Shown here: piece after piece, positions 1 through 12,429 of the stretch | How positions within the stretch are numbered: position 1 is the stretch's first letter | How the letters are laid out: each line of letters begins with the position of its first letter | DNA from: Enoplolaimus lenunculus | Lineage: Eukaryota; Nematoda; Enoplea; Enoplida; Thoracostomopsidae | DNA: 64,000 nucleotides | Direction of reading: 5' to 3' | Assembly: GCA_030248215.1 (NCBI GenBank) | Contig: JASANG010004101.1 | Coordinates: 124,001-188,000 of the forward strand | Notes under the pieces: generated by a model | Seen by the model: only the letters and a program-made list of their open reading frames with translations | The model's database searches: none | What the model was told of the DNA's origin: nothing | Position numbers and translations under genes: made by a program

Positions 1-74
1 CACTGAACCTTAAAGCTTTAAAAAGCGTCATATGTTGGACAACAGTATATTATTTTAATTACAATAAACTGTAC

Positions 75-3000
75 CTCGCGATTGCGAGCTGCCGAGTCAG
101 GCAAATCACTGGCTCCCATAACGAACGCGAATGGAAAAAATACAAATGAGATGATTTTCTGAAATAAAATATTAAACTTTAAGCATTCAAGTAATTAATT
201 CAAATAAGTACAGCGCTGTGTAAAACTGTTCAGCGGTTTTTTAACAGGGGTCATTTTTTCATGCGATGCGGGGTAAAAATGACCGGGGGTTTCTTTTTAA
301 TGGGGGCCAATTTTTCACACGATAGTACTATGAAAATCTGACCCTCAGAAAAATGTGCCCGAGGATCATTTTTAGGAGATCATTTTTTATGCTCCACCGG
401 CTATTTACCAGTATTAGACTCCATACGTTTATGATTCTTAGAACTCAAATGCTACGAGCGTCCGCATTATTGGAACATGCAAATGGTGCCGTATATATTC
501 TGGTTTGGTGTCCAAAATAGAGAATACCTCTCTGGTGTCTAATTAATATTAGAAATTTCAATATTTTAAATAAAATTACAATAATAATAATATACACAAA
601 ACACTACATATAAATTTCATACCTGAAAAGTGAGCCCTTCAATATTAACCATGAGTCCAAGCCATGAAAGTGCACTGTTCAAAAACGCTAATAACGATAG
701 AAATACAATAACATTTGCAACAATACTAAGCACGATGTTAATCGCTCGAGTGGCACCACTTGCAATAGCGTCCAGTACATTGGTATCTTCTCTGAAAAAA
801 TTACCAAAATTCAAATCAAACAAAGTCGCCTGTAACTAGATTTGTGGATGGAAAGCTAAACTATTTCCGGATATCATAAATCCACGGTTAAGTTTACGTT
901 TTAAGGCATCGAGGCATTCGAGTAGATTTAGGCTTTGACTCTCAATATTTTCTATGAGCCTCAAACATGGTGTAAAGACGAATAGTAAATATACCGCAAA
1001 CGAAGAGAGAGTGATCAAAGTAACTGAAAAAGAAAAATAAAACAAATATTTATACATAAACGGTTTAGATAATGATTTGTTTTATAATACAATTGAGAAA
1101 TGGAGATATTCACATAATTTTCCAAAAATGTATTAGAAAATAGCAATGTAATTAATTTTTTAGACTGGGAATGCATATTTGAAATCGAACAGTTTTGCTG
1201 CATATTTACACGAGGTCGTGATCATTACTCAACAGCGTGTCAGACTAATCATGGCCATACAAAATTCAAGTATTCAAGTAACGGAAACAGACGTCAAACT
1301 AACATCAAACCAAAACGAATTTCCTGATACAGCTTGGCGTCAAATGCTACCCATATCTAACTACTTTCCGAAAACAAAATTACAGGTGTTTAAAAACCAA
1401 AAGAATCATACGACTGGGTAATTTCAAGGTCATCCATATCTTGAGTTTTGCTTTGTTCCGTTTCCGGATAGAATAGTTTTGAAATGGCAAGAGCTGCAGG
1501 CGCCGACATTACACTTGCACTAACAAGATGATTTGGACATGCCTAAAACAAACAAGGCACAGCACGTGTATATTGCCTGGCATATTTAATGTTAAAGGTT
1601 AAGCTTATTGATAGGTTACAAGATCCCAAAAAATTCTTTTATTTAACGAACAATATAAACAATATATATCTTTTTTCCCCTTTCTCTTTACCATCTTTGC
1701 CACTGCTTTGCTAAATGATTTAAATTAAGTCAAAAATATCGAGTTTGTTTTTGAATTTTTGGCGATGTTAAATTTAAGATATTCTCTGCTGAAATTTTCA
1801 GTCACAAATGTTTACTATACATTATCACTGAACAACTGTTCACTGGTAGTGTCATCTTTTAACTAAATAGATAAAAATATGGCTTTCGTGTTAATATTCA
1901 AATCATAGTAGTTTAAAATTCAACACTCAGTCTGTTCTGTCAGGATATCATAAAACTGATGCTTACCCCAAATTTGACATAAGTCGCAAAAACGCCACCA
2001 GCAACCGTAGCGAATCCTCCAGTCATCACCGCGTGCAATTCAGACACTGTCATACGTTCAAAATACGGACCAATTAGCAACGATGATTCTGTCTCAAAGA
2101 GTTAAAATAATGTTCAGTTACCAGCGCATCTACAACGAGACTCTCGAAGATATACTTTGCTTGAAATTGTTTTAAGAAACAAGAAAAAACAATATTAGAA
2201 TGCTAAGAATGAACACGTTAAAGCATAGAATAGAAAAAATGATACTTGGTCGCTACGCGAAGAGGAGAACTTTTGGGTCTTTTTGGCTACCCTTCCAGTC
2301 AGAGTTTGCCCAAAGATGATTAGGTTTTGAAAATTTTTGCATGTTTGATGAGCTTCTCAATATCCACCTGTCATTCCACATTTAAATTTGAATTTTTTGA
2401 AAATTTGATTTTTTAAGGAGTCAAGGTTCCCCGCTTGCCACCCAAAATTTTTTTCTAAAAGTTAGAAAAATAATACATCATTCGATGCAGCTTGCTAAGT
2501 GCTGAGACCAACTGTGTTATATTTTCAGCAATTGAACATCTGGCTAACGATTTATGGTCAAATAACTGATATGGCACTCTGGCTAACGATTTATGGTCAA
2601 ATAACTAATTTGGCACCTTGCCAACGATTTGAACGGTGCTAAAACAGTTATTTGACTATAGATCTTAACCGGCGGTTTCATTGTGAAAAATTTAACACTG
2701 TTGGACCCATGTTCGCAAGCTGCGTCGAATGGTATATAACTTACCTAACGTTTTAACAAAAAAATTGGGGTCCCAAAGGGAACCTTCGACGTTTGGACCT
2801 CTACCAAATCAAATTCTTCAAAAATTCAAGTTTGGTCGTGGAAGGATAAGGGGAGTAGTGATAAGCTCAAATATATAACAATTTTTGAAAATCCAACCAG
2901 TTTTGGGGAAATGCCAGCTGGGGAAAACCAAAATGGTCATCCAGTTTAGCTTACTTTTTTTCGCATGGGTATGATTGAAAACCAATTAATTCCACTCTGA

Positions 3001-6000
3001 AAATGCAACCATAAATTTGCATATGCGCGAAGCGCAAATTTTTTTAACATTTTTTCGGAACACAGACCGAAACTTACAAATTAGGCAAAAACGTTTCGTC
3101 GGCTCGGACCAGAAGAGGACCCGCACCCCGTCATCCCCTTATAGCCGCCTTTGTATATACGTATAAATACGCAAATTCTTCAGGTGCCACTTGCACGTTC
3201 AGCGTTAGGACAATGCTTACTTATAGCTAAGCAAAACGCAAAAGTTGAATCCTTTGTCTAAGCCTAAGTTCATGTTAATCCTAGGGCTAAGCCTTAACGT
3301 TAAATGTGGATATAAGGGTTCAAGTGACCAATTGCAAGAGCGCCTTGTAGCTTTAGCAAGAATCCCACCACTCCCAGCCCTTGCCCCTTGTTTACCATTG
3401 CTAAAAATACATTCGAAGCACAGTTCATTGATTCGGCGGCCGTTGTGCCGAGACTTATTTGCATTAACCATCCAATGCGTTTGATGATAACTTGAATAAC
3501 CCCGGCAAAATAAAGAACCGCAACGACGCTGCTGAAGAAATAAACAACTGGTAAAATCTGAAAATATCAAAATTGAGTTTAAAATCGGCAACGGCATTGC
3601 GATATAAACTGGTCCACCACTGGTCACTTACGGAAATAAACAAAATTCTTTCATTTTGTTTGAGTGGTTAACATTTTAACCGTCCCACTGAGTGTTTGCG
3701 CGGAATAACAGAGGATAAGTTCACTCCTGCTAAAAAATAGAGATATATTTCAGTACGAAAACTAAAACGATATTAAATGCATGGTAAAAATCACTGAAAA
3801 TCTCGCATTCTAGCACCATTAATCCTATATTATTGACCAAAAAATTTGCATCTGGCTATGCCCCAGCGAAATAAACGCATAGTAATTTACAGATAAATAC
3901 ACCGCTGAAATTCGTTACAAGATACGAAAATGATAATTTTTGCACAGTTTAGTATTATTAATTTATTACTTTCTTCACCGTTTAATTGTAAATATGAGAT
4001 AAACGTCGCTAGCTCTGAAGCTGATAAATATTGGATGTCTTCAGAAGGCGTTTGGGGAAAAAGGAGTCAAAATATTTTCTCCACTTAAACTGTTCATTTT
4101 AGAAACACTCGTTGCAGGTTTCGGTCATGGCATCAATAATCTGTCTCTAAAGGTATTTGCTTCATGATTACTACCCTCTGAGTACAGCTCTGGTAAATTT
4201 AAATTGTTTCTTTGCTTAAAAAATTCAACCAAACCAATAAACTTACTCCAAAAACAAAAATTGGCGACAGGCCGTAATCGGCCCTTATTTTCTCCGGGGG
4301 GTTCGCAGCAAATCCGTAAACAAAGTTCGCTCCTTCGTCAACAAACGATAAAAAGTTAATAATTTGACTGGATAAAAAGTCCAACGCGGCCCGACCAGGA
4401 CCCCACCGAATGACGAGGGCTCCGAAAACAAACTGAAGCGCGATGCCCCATAGCACTGGACGCCAATTTACCTGAACCATAAACGCCCTGATTCACAAGT
4501 ATGTATAGTCAGAGTTGGAAATGTGCCATGGGAAAAAACATCGGGAGCTCGGGCGTAGCCAGGAATCAAAAAAGAGTCATAGATATTTTTTGTGCGACCA
4601 ACTAGCAAATTGCCAAAACCAGGGGACAAAAACCCAAAGGGAGTTTGACCCCTAAGTGTGCTGCCTACATCCAACGGTGACATGTAACTGGTTATAACTG
4701 GTCAAGAGTTTGAGCTATCTAAAACAGAACTCAGATTGCTTATGTCAATTAAGCCAGTTCCTTAGACACTGGACGTCGACGTATTCTGTTCTTCAGTACA
4801 TTTCACGCATCAAATATAGTAAAACCGCAGTGCATTCGGATGGGCCAAACGGCACATTGAAGTTTCAAGGGTTTGTTTACTCATGACGTATCGTTCGTTA
4901 CTCATGACCCATGCGACTGATAACCCGTTGCCAAAGTTAAAATTTATATGCTGCTTTACCTACTACAAGAAACTCAAGTACCCAGTTCGAGTAGTAAATA
5001 GTAAAACATGAAAGCCGAAATAATCAACAAACTATATAACTAATAGGATTTTGTGGTAATAATTCTTATATGGATCAAATTAAGCAGTCATTAATTAACT
5101 CGTGCCACACACCATGGCTGGGTTTCGGAAACATACTTAAGTACGACTTAGTACTTAAGTACGTGCCAAGTAATTTCTCAACCATTTTGTTGTTTTTAAA
5201 AGCGTACTTAAGTTAAACAAATACTTAGTCGTTAACTAAATTTGATATATTACAGATTTACAGTTCAGACATATTAGCGTTAGTCTAATTAAAATTGTAG
5301 AATAATCAACAAACTATATAACTAATAGGATTTTGTGGTAATAATTCTTATATGGATCAAATTAAGCAGTCATTAATTAACTCGTGCCACACACCATGGC
5401 TGGGTTTCGGAAACATACTTAAGTACGACTTAGTACTTAAGTACGTGCTAAGTAATTTCTCAACCATTTTGTTGTTTTTAAAAGCGTACTTAAGTTAAAC
5501 AAATACTTAGTCGTTAACTAAATTTGATATATTACAGATTTACAGTTCAGACATATTAGCGTTAGTCTAATTAAAATTGTAGACTCGTGAAACCTTCTTA
5601 ATATAAAGCAAAACATTGGCTTTCTTGATGATAATGGCTGGATTCCTAAAATCTTACTATTTAAGTATTTACTTAAGTTTGGCGACATCGACAGAAGTAC
5701 TTAACTTTTTGGACCAAATTAAAAAATTGCAAATTACGGACCAGTGCCATATCAAAAAAAGCCATAGATTTGCTTTATACTTGTTATTTTTAAATAAATG
5801 GTCACCACAAGGCATGATGCAACCCGCCGGCTGGGGCGAGCTTTATTATAGCCGAGACGGACGGTAGGGATCGGGAATCTTTAAGTTCTACAGGCCCGGA
5901 AACTGTTACTCTGTAATTTACTAAATTTTGTGAGTGACTTAAGTATTTACTTTACTTAAGTTCAGTTTAGAAACGATAAGTTGTTTAAGAAAGTGAATTT

Positions 6001-9000
6001 TACTTCTAGAGTTTCAGAAACCCAACCATTACGGCTGGGTTTCTGAAATCTTACTTGAGTATATATTTACTTAAGCTATACTTAAGTAATTACTTAACTT
6101 TTTGCACAAAAAGAAGCAAGCACTTATGTGAGCTATTGTCATAACAAGGAAGTAATAGTTTAGCTTTATATTAAGCAGACTCCATGAGTCTATAATTTCA
6201 ATTAAACCAAGGTTGGTATGCCTCAACGGTTACTTCGTAAATATAAAATTTAAGTACGCTTTTAAAAACGACTAAATGTTTAAGTAATTACAGCACGGCC
6301 TTAAGTACTGAGTTGTACTATAGTAGTGTTTTGGAAACTCAGCCATTGGCTCACATATAGCATTTACTTGTTTTGGCTCAAAAGTTAAGTATTTACTTAA
6401 GTCGGTGACTTAAGTAATTAATTAAGTACAACTTAAGTAATTATACTTTAAGGTAAGTCTTTAGATACCCAGCGATTATCAGTTGGTATATGTCAAATTG
6501 TAACTTTCAAACAAGTGAATGTTGAATTGCACGTCGAAATGTAAGACATGTTTTGGTTCTCATTGTTTACGTTTTCATGTTTGCTAGGACAACACTTGCG
6601 TAATGCGTACCTGTTCTGCGTGAGGATATATCCATTTCACGCTGTAAATACCAATGAGTTGAATACTCAGTCTGAGTTACAACTATCAGAACCCACAGAC
6701 GATGAGTTGATTCAGCTCATTAAGTGTTCATCAATCAACTTACCCCAGAATCAGCGGCTCTCAAGAGATGGTTCATTCCTGGCTATATTTATTAGAGAAA
6801 ACGAGCCGCTACTTCAAATTTACCATGAACTCACCTGAGCCCGATGTGCCGAAAATACATAGATGAATAAAATAAATGTCGCAAGACCAACGATTGGCAG
6901 CAATCTCCAACGATTACTTGCTGTGTCGACTAATAAGAATATTACCAATGCAGAAATAATGCACGCGTATAATGCCCTGAAAGTTTGCTAAAAGACGTTC
7001 CAATGCTTTTGATACATTCTAACCGCCGCTCTTTGTTATCCTACTTATCAAGAACGTGCCTAAATCACAATAACAGTAATGGTGAGTTTAAAACAGTTGA
7101 TCGTTTTAATTCTGAGTAAACAAGGACGCTGCAAGAATATACGGTTCGGCCGTTTAAGTCTGCTTCTGTGGACAAAATTTTATCTCAATTTCCAATGGTT
7201 TTACACCATATACATACCTGTAAAAATTTGTAATGGAATTCAGTGTACACTCAATTCAAATACATAAACATGCCGGTAACGTGTCATATTATCCTTTGGT
7301 GGTGTCATATTTGTTCCCTTGCCACATTTTCAACCCTTTCAAGTACGATATTTTGGCTTGTCATACATTTCCGTGCGAGATTTGTATTCATGGGGGTGCC
7401 GTATTTCATCTCCTCCATTCAAAAGCTTCCCCAGTCAGTTATTTTCCCTTCTCGCATGAATTAAAAACGCATAAACCTAGCAATACACATGCGGTTATAT
7501 AGAAACTAAGGTGCGATGTTTTAAATGTGGTATATTTGTGTATTTTGACAATTTTTTACAGATTCGCCCCGGCCTAAATTTTCCTTGGATTTAAACCTAC
7601 GTTGATACAAAACTTGAAAATAACGAAACTTACCATCTTAAATAAGTGAGTGCCCACAACTGACGCATTCGTTTTTGAATCGGAGCACAACAGTGAGGCC
7701 ATAGCTTAGGTAAAATTAGCGGAATATAAATATAATAATAAACTACTATGATCCAAGCTAATACCGTAAATGATAATATTGGTATGGAACGTTTAAAATT
7801 TAAAATCATTGCCGCAGTGACGTAAGCATGCCATGCAACAACGCCCGCAACGATAAAAACCTGTTTCGACACAGCGTTCCATTTTGCACGAATCGGTTCT
7901 AGCGCCGTATTCATCGATAATTTCAACTCGTTGTGTCGGTGCCGTAATCCTAGAATTATGGTAAATTAATTTAAAATTTGAAAAAACTTAAATTTTTAGT
8001 GCAATATTGTTCTGCTTTGAGGCCAATGTAACGAACACGGGCGGAACAGTATTATAAGCATATTCCTAAACCTAAGCCTAAGCCTAAGCCAAAGCGTAAG
8101 AATAAGCATATTGCTAAGCCTAAGCCTAAACCAAAGCCTAAGCCAAGCAAAAAATTAGTCTGAAGCTTAAGCTTACTCTTTTCTAGTCCCACAGAAAAAC
8201 GTTCCGCCCCTGATGTTTACATGGCCAACTTTGATAACAAACGGAGCCCATGGTCAAAGCGAAACCAGAGGAACCAAGATTGCAAGAAAAATCCCCCCTA
8301 CAAAAGCTTTAACCCTGGTAAAATTGCTGCATGTCCCTCGTGAAATTTTTTCTTGGTACGGGTTAGAGCTGACGTTACAGAGTTTTACTCCTAATTCGAA
8401 TTTTCAGGTTTGTTTCTTGTAAAAATAATTTGCCAAAGGGTAAGGAGATCATTCGCGATTGTTTAACATATCATGAAATAAATCTCGCTCGAACAACAAC
8501 GACCATAACGCGAGATCCAAGCCCACCCATACCCTTGATCCAAGCATGTGTAATCAAAGTTTCAACCTTGCAGTAATCCACTTTTACGACAAAATGTCAA
8601 ATATTTCCATGTGCCCATGGTTACTATTGAGGCCTGCCCATTAGGAGACAGGGAGGCCGATGAACTTAAAGACTGGAATTCATACTTAGGCTTTAGGCTT
8701 GGCCTGCAAACATTTATAGTTAACATGAGCCCTTTGAAATATAGTAAATATTAAAGCAGCGTCACTTTTCTTATATGTCCGATATAAGTATTACCGCTCT
8801 TCCAATACGAGATCAGTTACCTTTGAACCCCAACCATTTGTTGCGATTTCCTTGAACGTTTTGTTTCTCAGGCCCCGAAGGGTTATTAAGTTCATCACCT
8901 GCGTTGAGTTCAGCTCGAGGCAACTGATCGCCATTAGGCGGGCAGGGAACTTCCAGTTTCACAGGGTCTACTTTATTCGACCGAAATGATCCTCGCAAAG

Positions 9001-9088
9001 GGGTAATTCGATTAAATATTCCTGATTTGAGCTCGGGGGGACCTGAGGTTGCAGAATCAGACATTTGTTCTTTAATTGACGTAGACAT
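75..9088 (-). CDS. Concentrative nucleoside transporter, SLC28 family (partial at 3' end)
   Basis: SLC28/CNT proteins are plasma-membrane carriers that import nucleosides with sodium or protons. Nine exons join in one frame: 9088-8821, 7949-7634, 6976-6835, 4471-4247, 3557-3396, 2092-1967, 1542-1412, 791-623 and 158-75, giving 541 codons. All splice sites are GT-AG. The first exon is a hydrophilic cytosolic N-terminus starting at the ATG at 9088. Membrane segments begin in exon 2. Exon 4 carries the CNT signature NWRPVLWGIALQFVFGALV. Exons 5-6 join as NVFLAM-TESSLLIGPY, which contains the Glu of the family's (T/S)E substrate-site motif. Exon 7 has ASVMSAPAALAISKL, another family hallmark. Exons 8-9 continue into the later transmembrane core (EGLTFQ, then FPFAFVMGAS). 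CNTs are usually 600-700 residues, so the last part lies off the left edge. The donor of exon 7 (gtatga) is the weakest junction. The gene looks intact. Orthology to a particular SLC28 paralogue cannot be decided here. Confidence 0.93.
2390..2826. repeat. Foldback repeat, family F, copy 1 (in SLC28 intron 5)
   Basis: A left arm at about 2390-2495 is matched in inverted orientation by 2715-2826, with many mismatches. Between them the segment ggctaacgatttatggtc is present twice in tandem (39-bp unit, 2539-2616), followed by a decayed third copy. An inverted relative of the same segment lies near 2640-2665. A second copy of the family is at 61960-62350. No protein is encoded, so this is likely a non-autonomous DNA element. 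Confidence 0.7.
3175..3310. repeat. TTAGGC-related patch overlapping SLC28 intron 5
   Basis: Degenerate copies of the hexamer (gcctaagttc, gctaagcctt) lie between short unrelated flanks. No clear terminal repeats are visible, so this is an eroded member of the TTAGGC-cored elements or a chance cluster. Confidence 0.35.
5019..5582. repeat. Recent 282-bp tandem duplication
   Basis: Bases 5019-5300 are repeated at 5301-5582. I found one difference by eye (gtgccaag versus gtgctaag). The unit contains the left end of an ACTTAAGT-rich element (ggctgggtttcggaaac), so the duplication happened after that element inserted. It lies inside SLC28 intron 3. Confidence 0.93.
5116..6027. mobile_element. ACTTAAGT-rich TIR element, copy A1
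   Basis: The left end ggctgggtttcggaaac at 5116 (and again at 5398 through the tandem duplication) is mirrored by gtttcagaaacccaacc at 6011-6027. The interior is full of the palindrome acttaagt and variants. It has no coding capacity. It is a miniature inverted-repeat element of unassigned superfamily inside SLC28 intron 3. Confidence 0.75.
6033..6344. mobile_element. ACTTAAGT-rich TIR element, copy A2
   Basis: It starts with ggctgggtttctgaaa six bases after A1 and ends with ttttggaaactcagcc. The interior again repeats acttaagta and ttacttaag. It is head-to-tail with A1 and A3, suggesting repeated insertion near the ends of earlier copies. Confidence 0.72.
6348..6473. mobile_element. ACTTAAGT-rich TIR element, short copy A3
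   Basis: This 126-bp copy starts with ggctcacatatag and ends with tctttagatacccagc. The ends are more diverged than in A1 and A2, but the core has the same acttaagt motifs. Confidence 0.55.
8036..8212. mobile_element. TTAGGC-cored miniature element (SLC28 intron 1)
   Basis: The ends gggcggaac (left) and gttccgcccc (right) are inverted. The core is a run of cctaagcctaagcc units preceded by the family-specific leader gcatattcc and followed by attagtctgaagcttaagc. The same leader recurs near 10460, 25000 and 36155. The hexamer is the nematode telomere repeat in reverse complement. Confidence 0.8.
8620..8740. repeat. Relative of the 55684-55807 element
   Basis: The start gcctgcccattagg and end agttaacatgagcc resemble gacctgcccactaag and agttaacatggacc at 55.7 kb. 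Some ttaggct hexamers lie between. The similarity includes flanks outside the 55.7-kb inverted ends, so the true element is somewhat longer than those ends. Confidence 0.55.
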
Positions 9089-9130
9089 TTAATACGTAAT
9101 GTGCACGAAACGAGATTTTGTTCTAAAACA
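9089..9130 (-). promoter_or_regulatory. Possible 5' splice-acceptor leader of the SLC28 gene
   Basis: Reading the minus strand, tgttttag ends at 9123 and is followed by 34 bases before the start codon at 9088. This looks like a 3' splice site. It could end a 5'-UTR intron or, if the host is a nematode, accept a spliced leader. Inference only. Confidence 0.3.
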
Positions 9131-10212
9131 ATGATATACAAATGTACAGAGCCGAATCCAGAAATTTGCTGATGCGGATGGCTGCGGGATACGCAAAACC
9201 GATAAAAACGCTCTCGACTGAAGCAAGCGAGCAGCCAAATACAATTTTGGTATAGTTATCTTAGCAAAAAACTTCTGGTTTTGACGCCTGTGAGGAACCT
9301 AAACATGGATAGCATCCTCACTTGGATTTGATTCGCCAGTGGATACGTAGACCATGAATTGCAAGTTGTCCCCAGCGGAAATTATCGAAATAAAGCCTAC
9401 TTATTTTTGCCAATTTTTTAAAAAATTGAGGAGACTGAAAGAAATTTGTGGAAGTGGCCATGTCTGAACCAGCGTGTAACCGAAATTTCACACTATAACC
9501 CTCAACTTGTGCAAGCCATTTGATAAACTTCTATGATACGTTTTTAGCTCATGCATAACTAAGATAACCTCAGGTATTTATGCAAATTTACTTGCAAAAA
9601 ATACATCGTAAAACGAAAATCCACCGGGGGACTCTGAGTGTCAACATCTCAGAAGCTGTGACGGTGACCCTGCGTATATACTCTTGAAAGGGACAACATT
9701 AAAGCACTTAATTGCAAAACAAACGCTTGTCAGCAATATAGAAACAGTAAAAAACTGCATTTCAGACAGAAAAATGTACTACAACTGGTAGAGAATTATT
9801 TTATTTTTGTTGACGTTGTACATTTGTTAGTAACAACTTTCGCTATAAAACATTGCACTTGACTAAAAGTAAAAATATCAATGGAATTTTATTCAGAAAC
9901 GGCACCAGGAAAGAGGGACACCAATGCGCAATTCCCCAACTCAGAAATGCGGAATTGTCCTGTATAGAGAGACACTGCGTTATTGAATCATGATTACCGG
10001 TTTGCTATTTTATGTTAAATGTTCGACTGGTTTTTAAATTTTCTCCGGCGATCCCATTTCGTTGTAAAACGGTACTATGATGAGAGTTATTCCCATAATC
10101 GTAATGGTAGATTACGCTTTAAATACAGTCTGGGAATTTTTGAATATGAATTTGTTCTCATGTGCTTAACGGATGCGTACGAGAACGACAGTTAGTGTTC
10201 CTATCATCGCTC

Positions 10213-10410
10213 TCAGAAAAACCGGCGTTTGTTAGAGCTCAAAGGTAGAAAGCAAGCCCGTTTTATATCTGAAATTGTTATTTTTGAGTCGACCGTAACG
10301 TATTTGACGGGCAATGAAAACTTCGCCTCGAACTTATTAACTAGGACGTCCTCGCTGGATTTGCCGCTGCGTCGGTAGATGTCAGTGACGAATTCAGGAT
10401 CGCACATATA
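10213..10410 (-). other. Candidate coding exon of unknown function
   Basis: A 64-residue open frame on the minus strand begins MCDPEFVTDIYRRSGKSSED and is richer in G+C than its surroundings. It reads like structured, charged protein (KFEAKFSLPVKYVTVDSKIT) and not low-complexity sequence. I do not recognise a family. It lies upstream of the SLC28 start in the same orientation, but nothing links them. It could be a single exon of an unseen gene, a transposon relic or chance. Confidence 0.25.
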
Positions 10411-10440
10411 AACATCGAACAGGTGTCCGATGTGAAGAAC

Positions 10441-10683
10441 AAGGGCTTAACGGTAGCATCAGCATATTCCTAAGGCTAAGCCTAAGCCTAAGAGTAAGGA
10501 CAAGCGTATACCTAAGCGTTAGCCTTCGCGCAAGCCTAAGCCTAAAGGTAAGGATAAGCGTATACCTAAGCCTAAAACCTGAGGGTAAGGATAAGCGTAT
10601 ACAAAAGCCTAAGCCTGAGAAAAAAATCGTGTAAAGCTTACGCTTACATTATAGCAGTCCCACGTGAAAACCGGCTGCCCCTG
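10441..10683. mobile_element. TTAGGC-cored miniature element
   Basis: The diverged inverted ends are agggcttaacggt and accggctgcccct. The leader cagcatattcc is followed by three blocks of ctaagcctaagcc separated by near-identical spacers (gtaaggataagcgtatac), so the core itself has been tandemly expanded. The tail gtaaagcttacgcttac matches other copies. Confidence 0.75.
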
Positions 10684-10972
10684 ACCTATACATGGACCAA
10701 AATATGACTGTTTCGTACAGTACTGTAGTTAGCAGAATAAGAGATTGAACTGGTACTTATTTTGCCTTTTCACAGGGTATCCTACCTGTTATTTGATTAC
10801 GAACTGTTATTTATGTTTAATTCAACCCCTTGGAGTTAGAGCCTTTAAAATGGGTAGTATGGAGGGTGACTGATCCGGCCCTTGTTATATGTCAACTTCG
10901 ACCGACAAACCTCCTCAAAATGGACTCTGTACCAATGAGTCAAATAATGACTTAAGTAGATAACCATCAGAC

Positions 10973-11140
10973 AATGGCTTGGTTTCTGAAACCATACCTA
11001 GGTTCGACTTCAAACTTAAACACTTGCTAAGCAGGAATTCAACGATTAGTTTTTAAAACTGTACAACAACGTCAGTTACTAAAGGAGATCTGATGCGTTT
11101 ACAGGCTACCACTTCTGCCATACTGTTAATTTTATGCAAA
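10973..11140. repeat. Diverged copy of the ACTTAAGT-element left half
   Basis: caatggcttggtttctgaaac, then gacttcaaacttaaacactt and the following 100 bases follow the same order as 5112-5290 with many substitutions. No right end was found. Confidence 0.55.
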
Positions 11141-11189
11141 TTGAAAATGTAGGTGGATGGTAGGTCGGCATAAAATATTAAACATGATT

Positions 11190-11335
11190 TCGCAAACCCA
11201 GACCTCGGATGACCTGGGTGAACGATGCGGGGGATCTTGTTTAATAACCAACGACGTCAATGGGAACCTCTGTGTCCTCACAAGAGCAAAGGGGGCTGTA
11301 AGGGAAATCTCGGCCTTGTACGCCCCTGTTGACAA
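11190..11335. repeat. Probable transposon end with CAGGGGCGTA terminus
   Basis: On the minus strand caggggcgtacaaggcc begins at 11332. The CAGGGGCG start is typical of hAT-like non-autonomous elements and recurs elsewhere in the window (8212, 42630, 58645). The other end was not identified. Confidence 0.35.
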
Positions 11336-11389
11336 TATTTATCGCGTGAACTCCATCCTAACCGTAGTAATGACAACAAACTAAACTTA

Positions 11390-12234
11390 AAACTAGAAAA
11401 AATTGCTCAGCACTTGAGCAGCATGGAATATGCTTCATATTCCTATTAAAAGGACAGTAACTAGACCAGCACATTCGTTCGATGTAACCTGGAAAAATAT
11501 TAAGAAACAATGGCGTCCAAAATCATGTTGACTATTAATTCTTCTGAAACATATTGCGGAGAGCAAATCTATTTTTATGTTGAAAGTTTTTGGCAGATTT
11601 ATTAGGCAATTTATGAAATTTCTTAGATAATATCTGGGTTACAGAGACATGGCTGAAGTACTGCGATCTTTGCTTTTGCCAGATTAGTCGATGCTGCCAG
11701 AATACGGTGAGAATTTTGAGCCTCTAGTCGTGACTATGCAGTGAAACAAATAACTCGGTAGACCTGTAAACTTGTTTGTTCGTCGCTAAGGTTAAAAGTC
11801 AGCTAAAGTCAAGAGTCGTTTTTAAAGCATCAATTGCGATTCATTTTGTGACAACGCCTTGTTTGAGAAAGTATCTAAAACAAAATTGGTCATCAATACT
11901 ATAACTCACCAATTATGGTCCATACAGTGTTCTTATGAAATTCAATTAACTATGTTAATAGAGAGCCAAAGGTGAGTTTAGTACGTTCTTGGAGAAAACT
12001 TCAATACACATTTTAAGCAAAACATTTGTTTCTTACAAAAAGAAAATTACAGAAATTTTGCTATCCGCAATATGTTTCAGAAGAATTAATAGTCAACATG
12101 ATTTTGGACGCCATTATTTCTTAATATTTTTCCAGGTTACATCGAACGAATGTGCTGGTCTAGTTACTGTCCTTTTAATAGGAATATGAAGCATATTCCA
12201 TGCTGCTCAAGTGCTGAGCAATTTTTTCTAGTTT
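11390..12234. mobile_element. Inverted-repeat element with 178-bp arms
   Basis: Arms 11390-11567 and 12057-12234 are near-identical inverted copies with only a few mismatches by eye, separated by 489 bp. The outer ends read aaactagaaaaaattgctc. Each arm contains the short hairpin GCTCA-gcact-TGAGC. The spacer has no recognisable protein. The arm similarity implies recent origin or ongoing arm conversion. No target-site duplication is evident. Confidence 0.88.
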
Positions 12235-12429
12235 CAACCGCTTTACCAAGCTGCTGATTAATCCATCAATCTGAACAATGAAAAATGAGAACACTGTTTT
12301 AACTAAATACAGATTTTCAATAAATCGTTTGCATGACAGAAACTTTTATCCTGACAACAAGCGCCTAACCAACGTATTTGTATAAAACCAAACATTGGGG
12401 CGAAACAACCACGGGGTGACAATGTTCGT

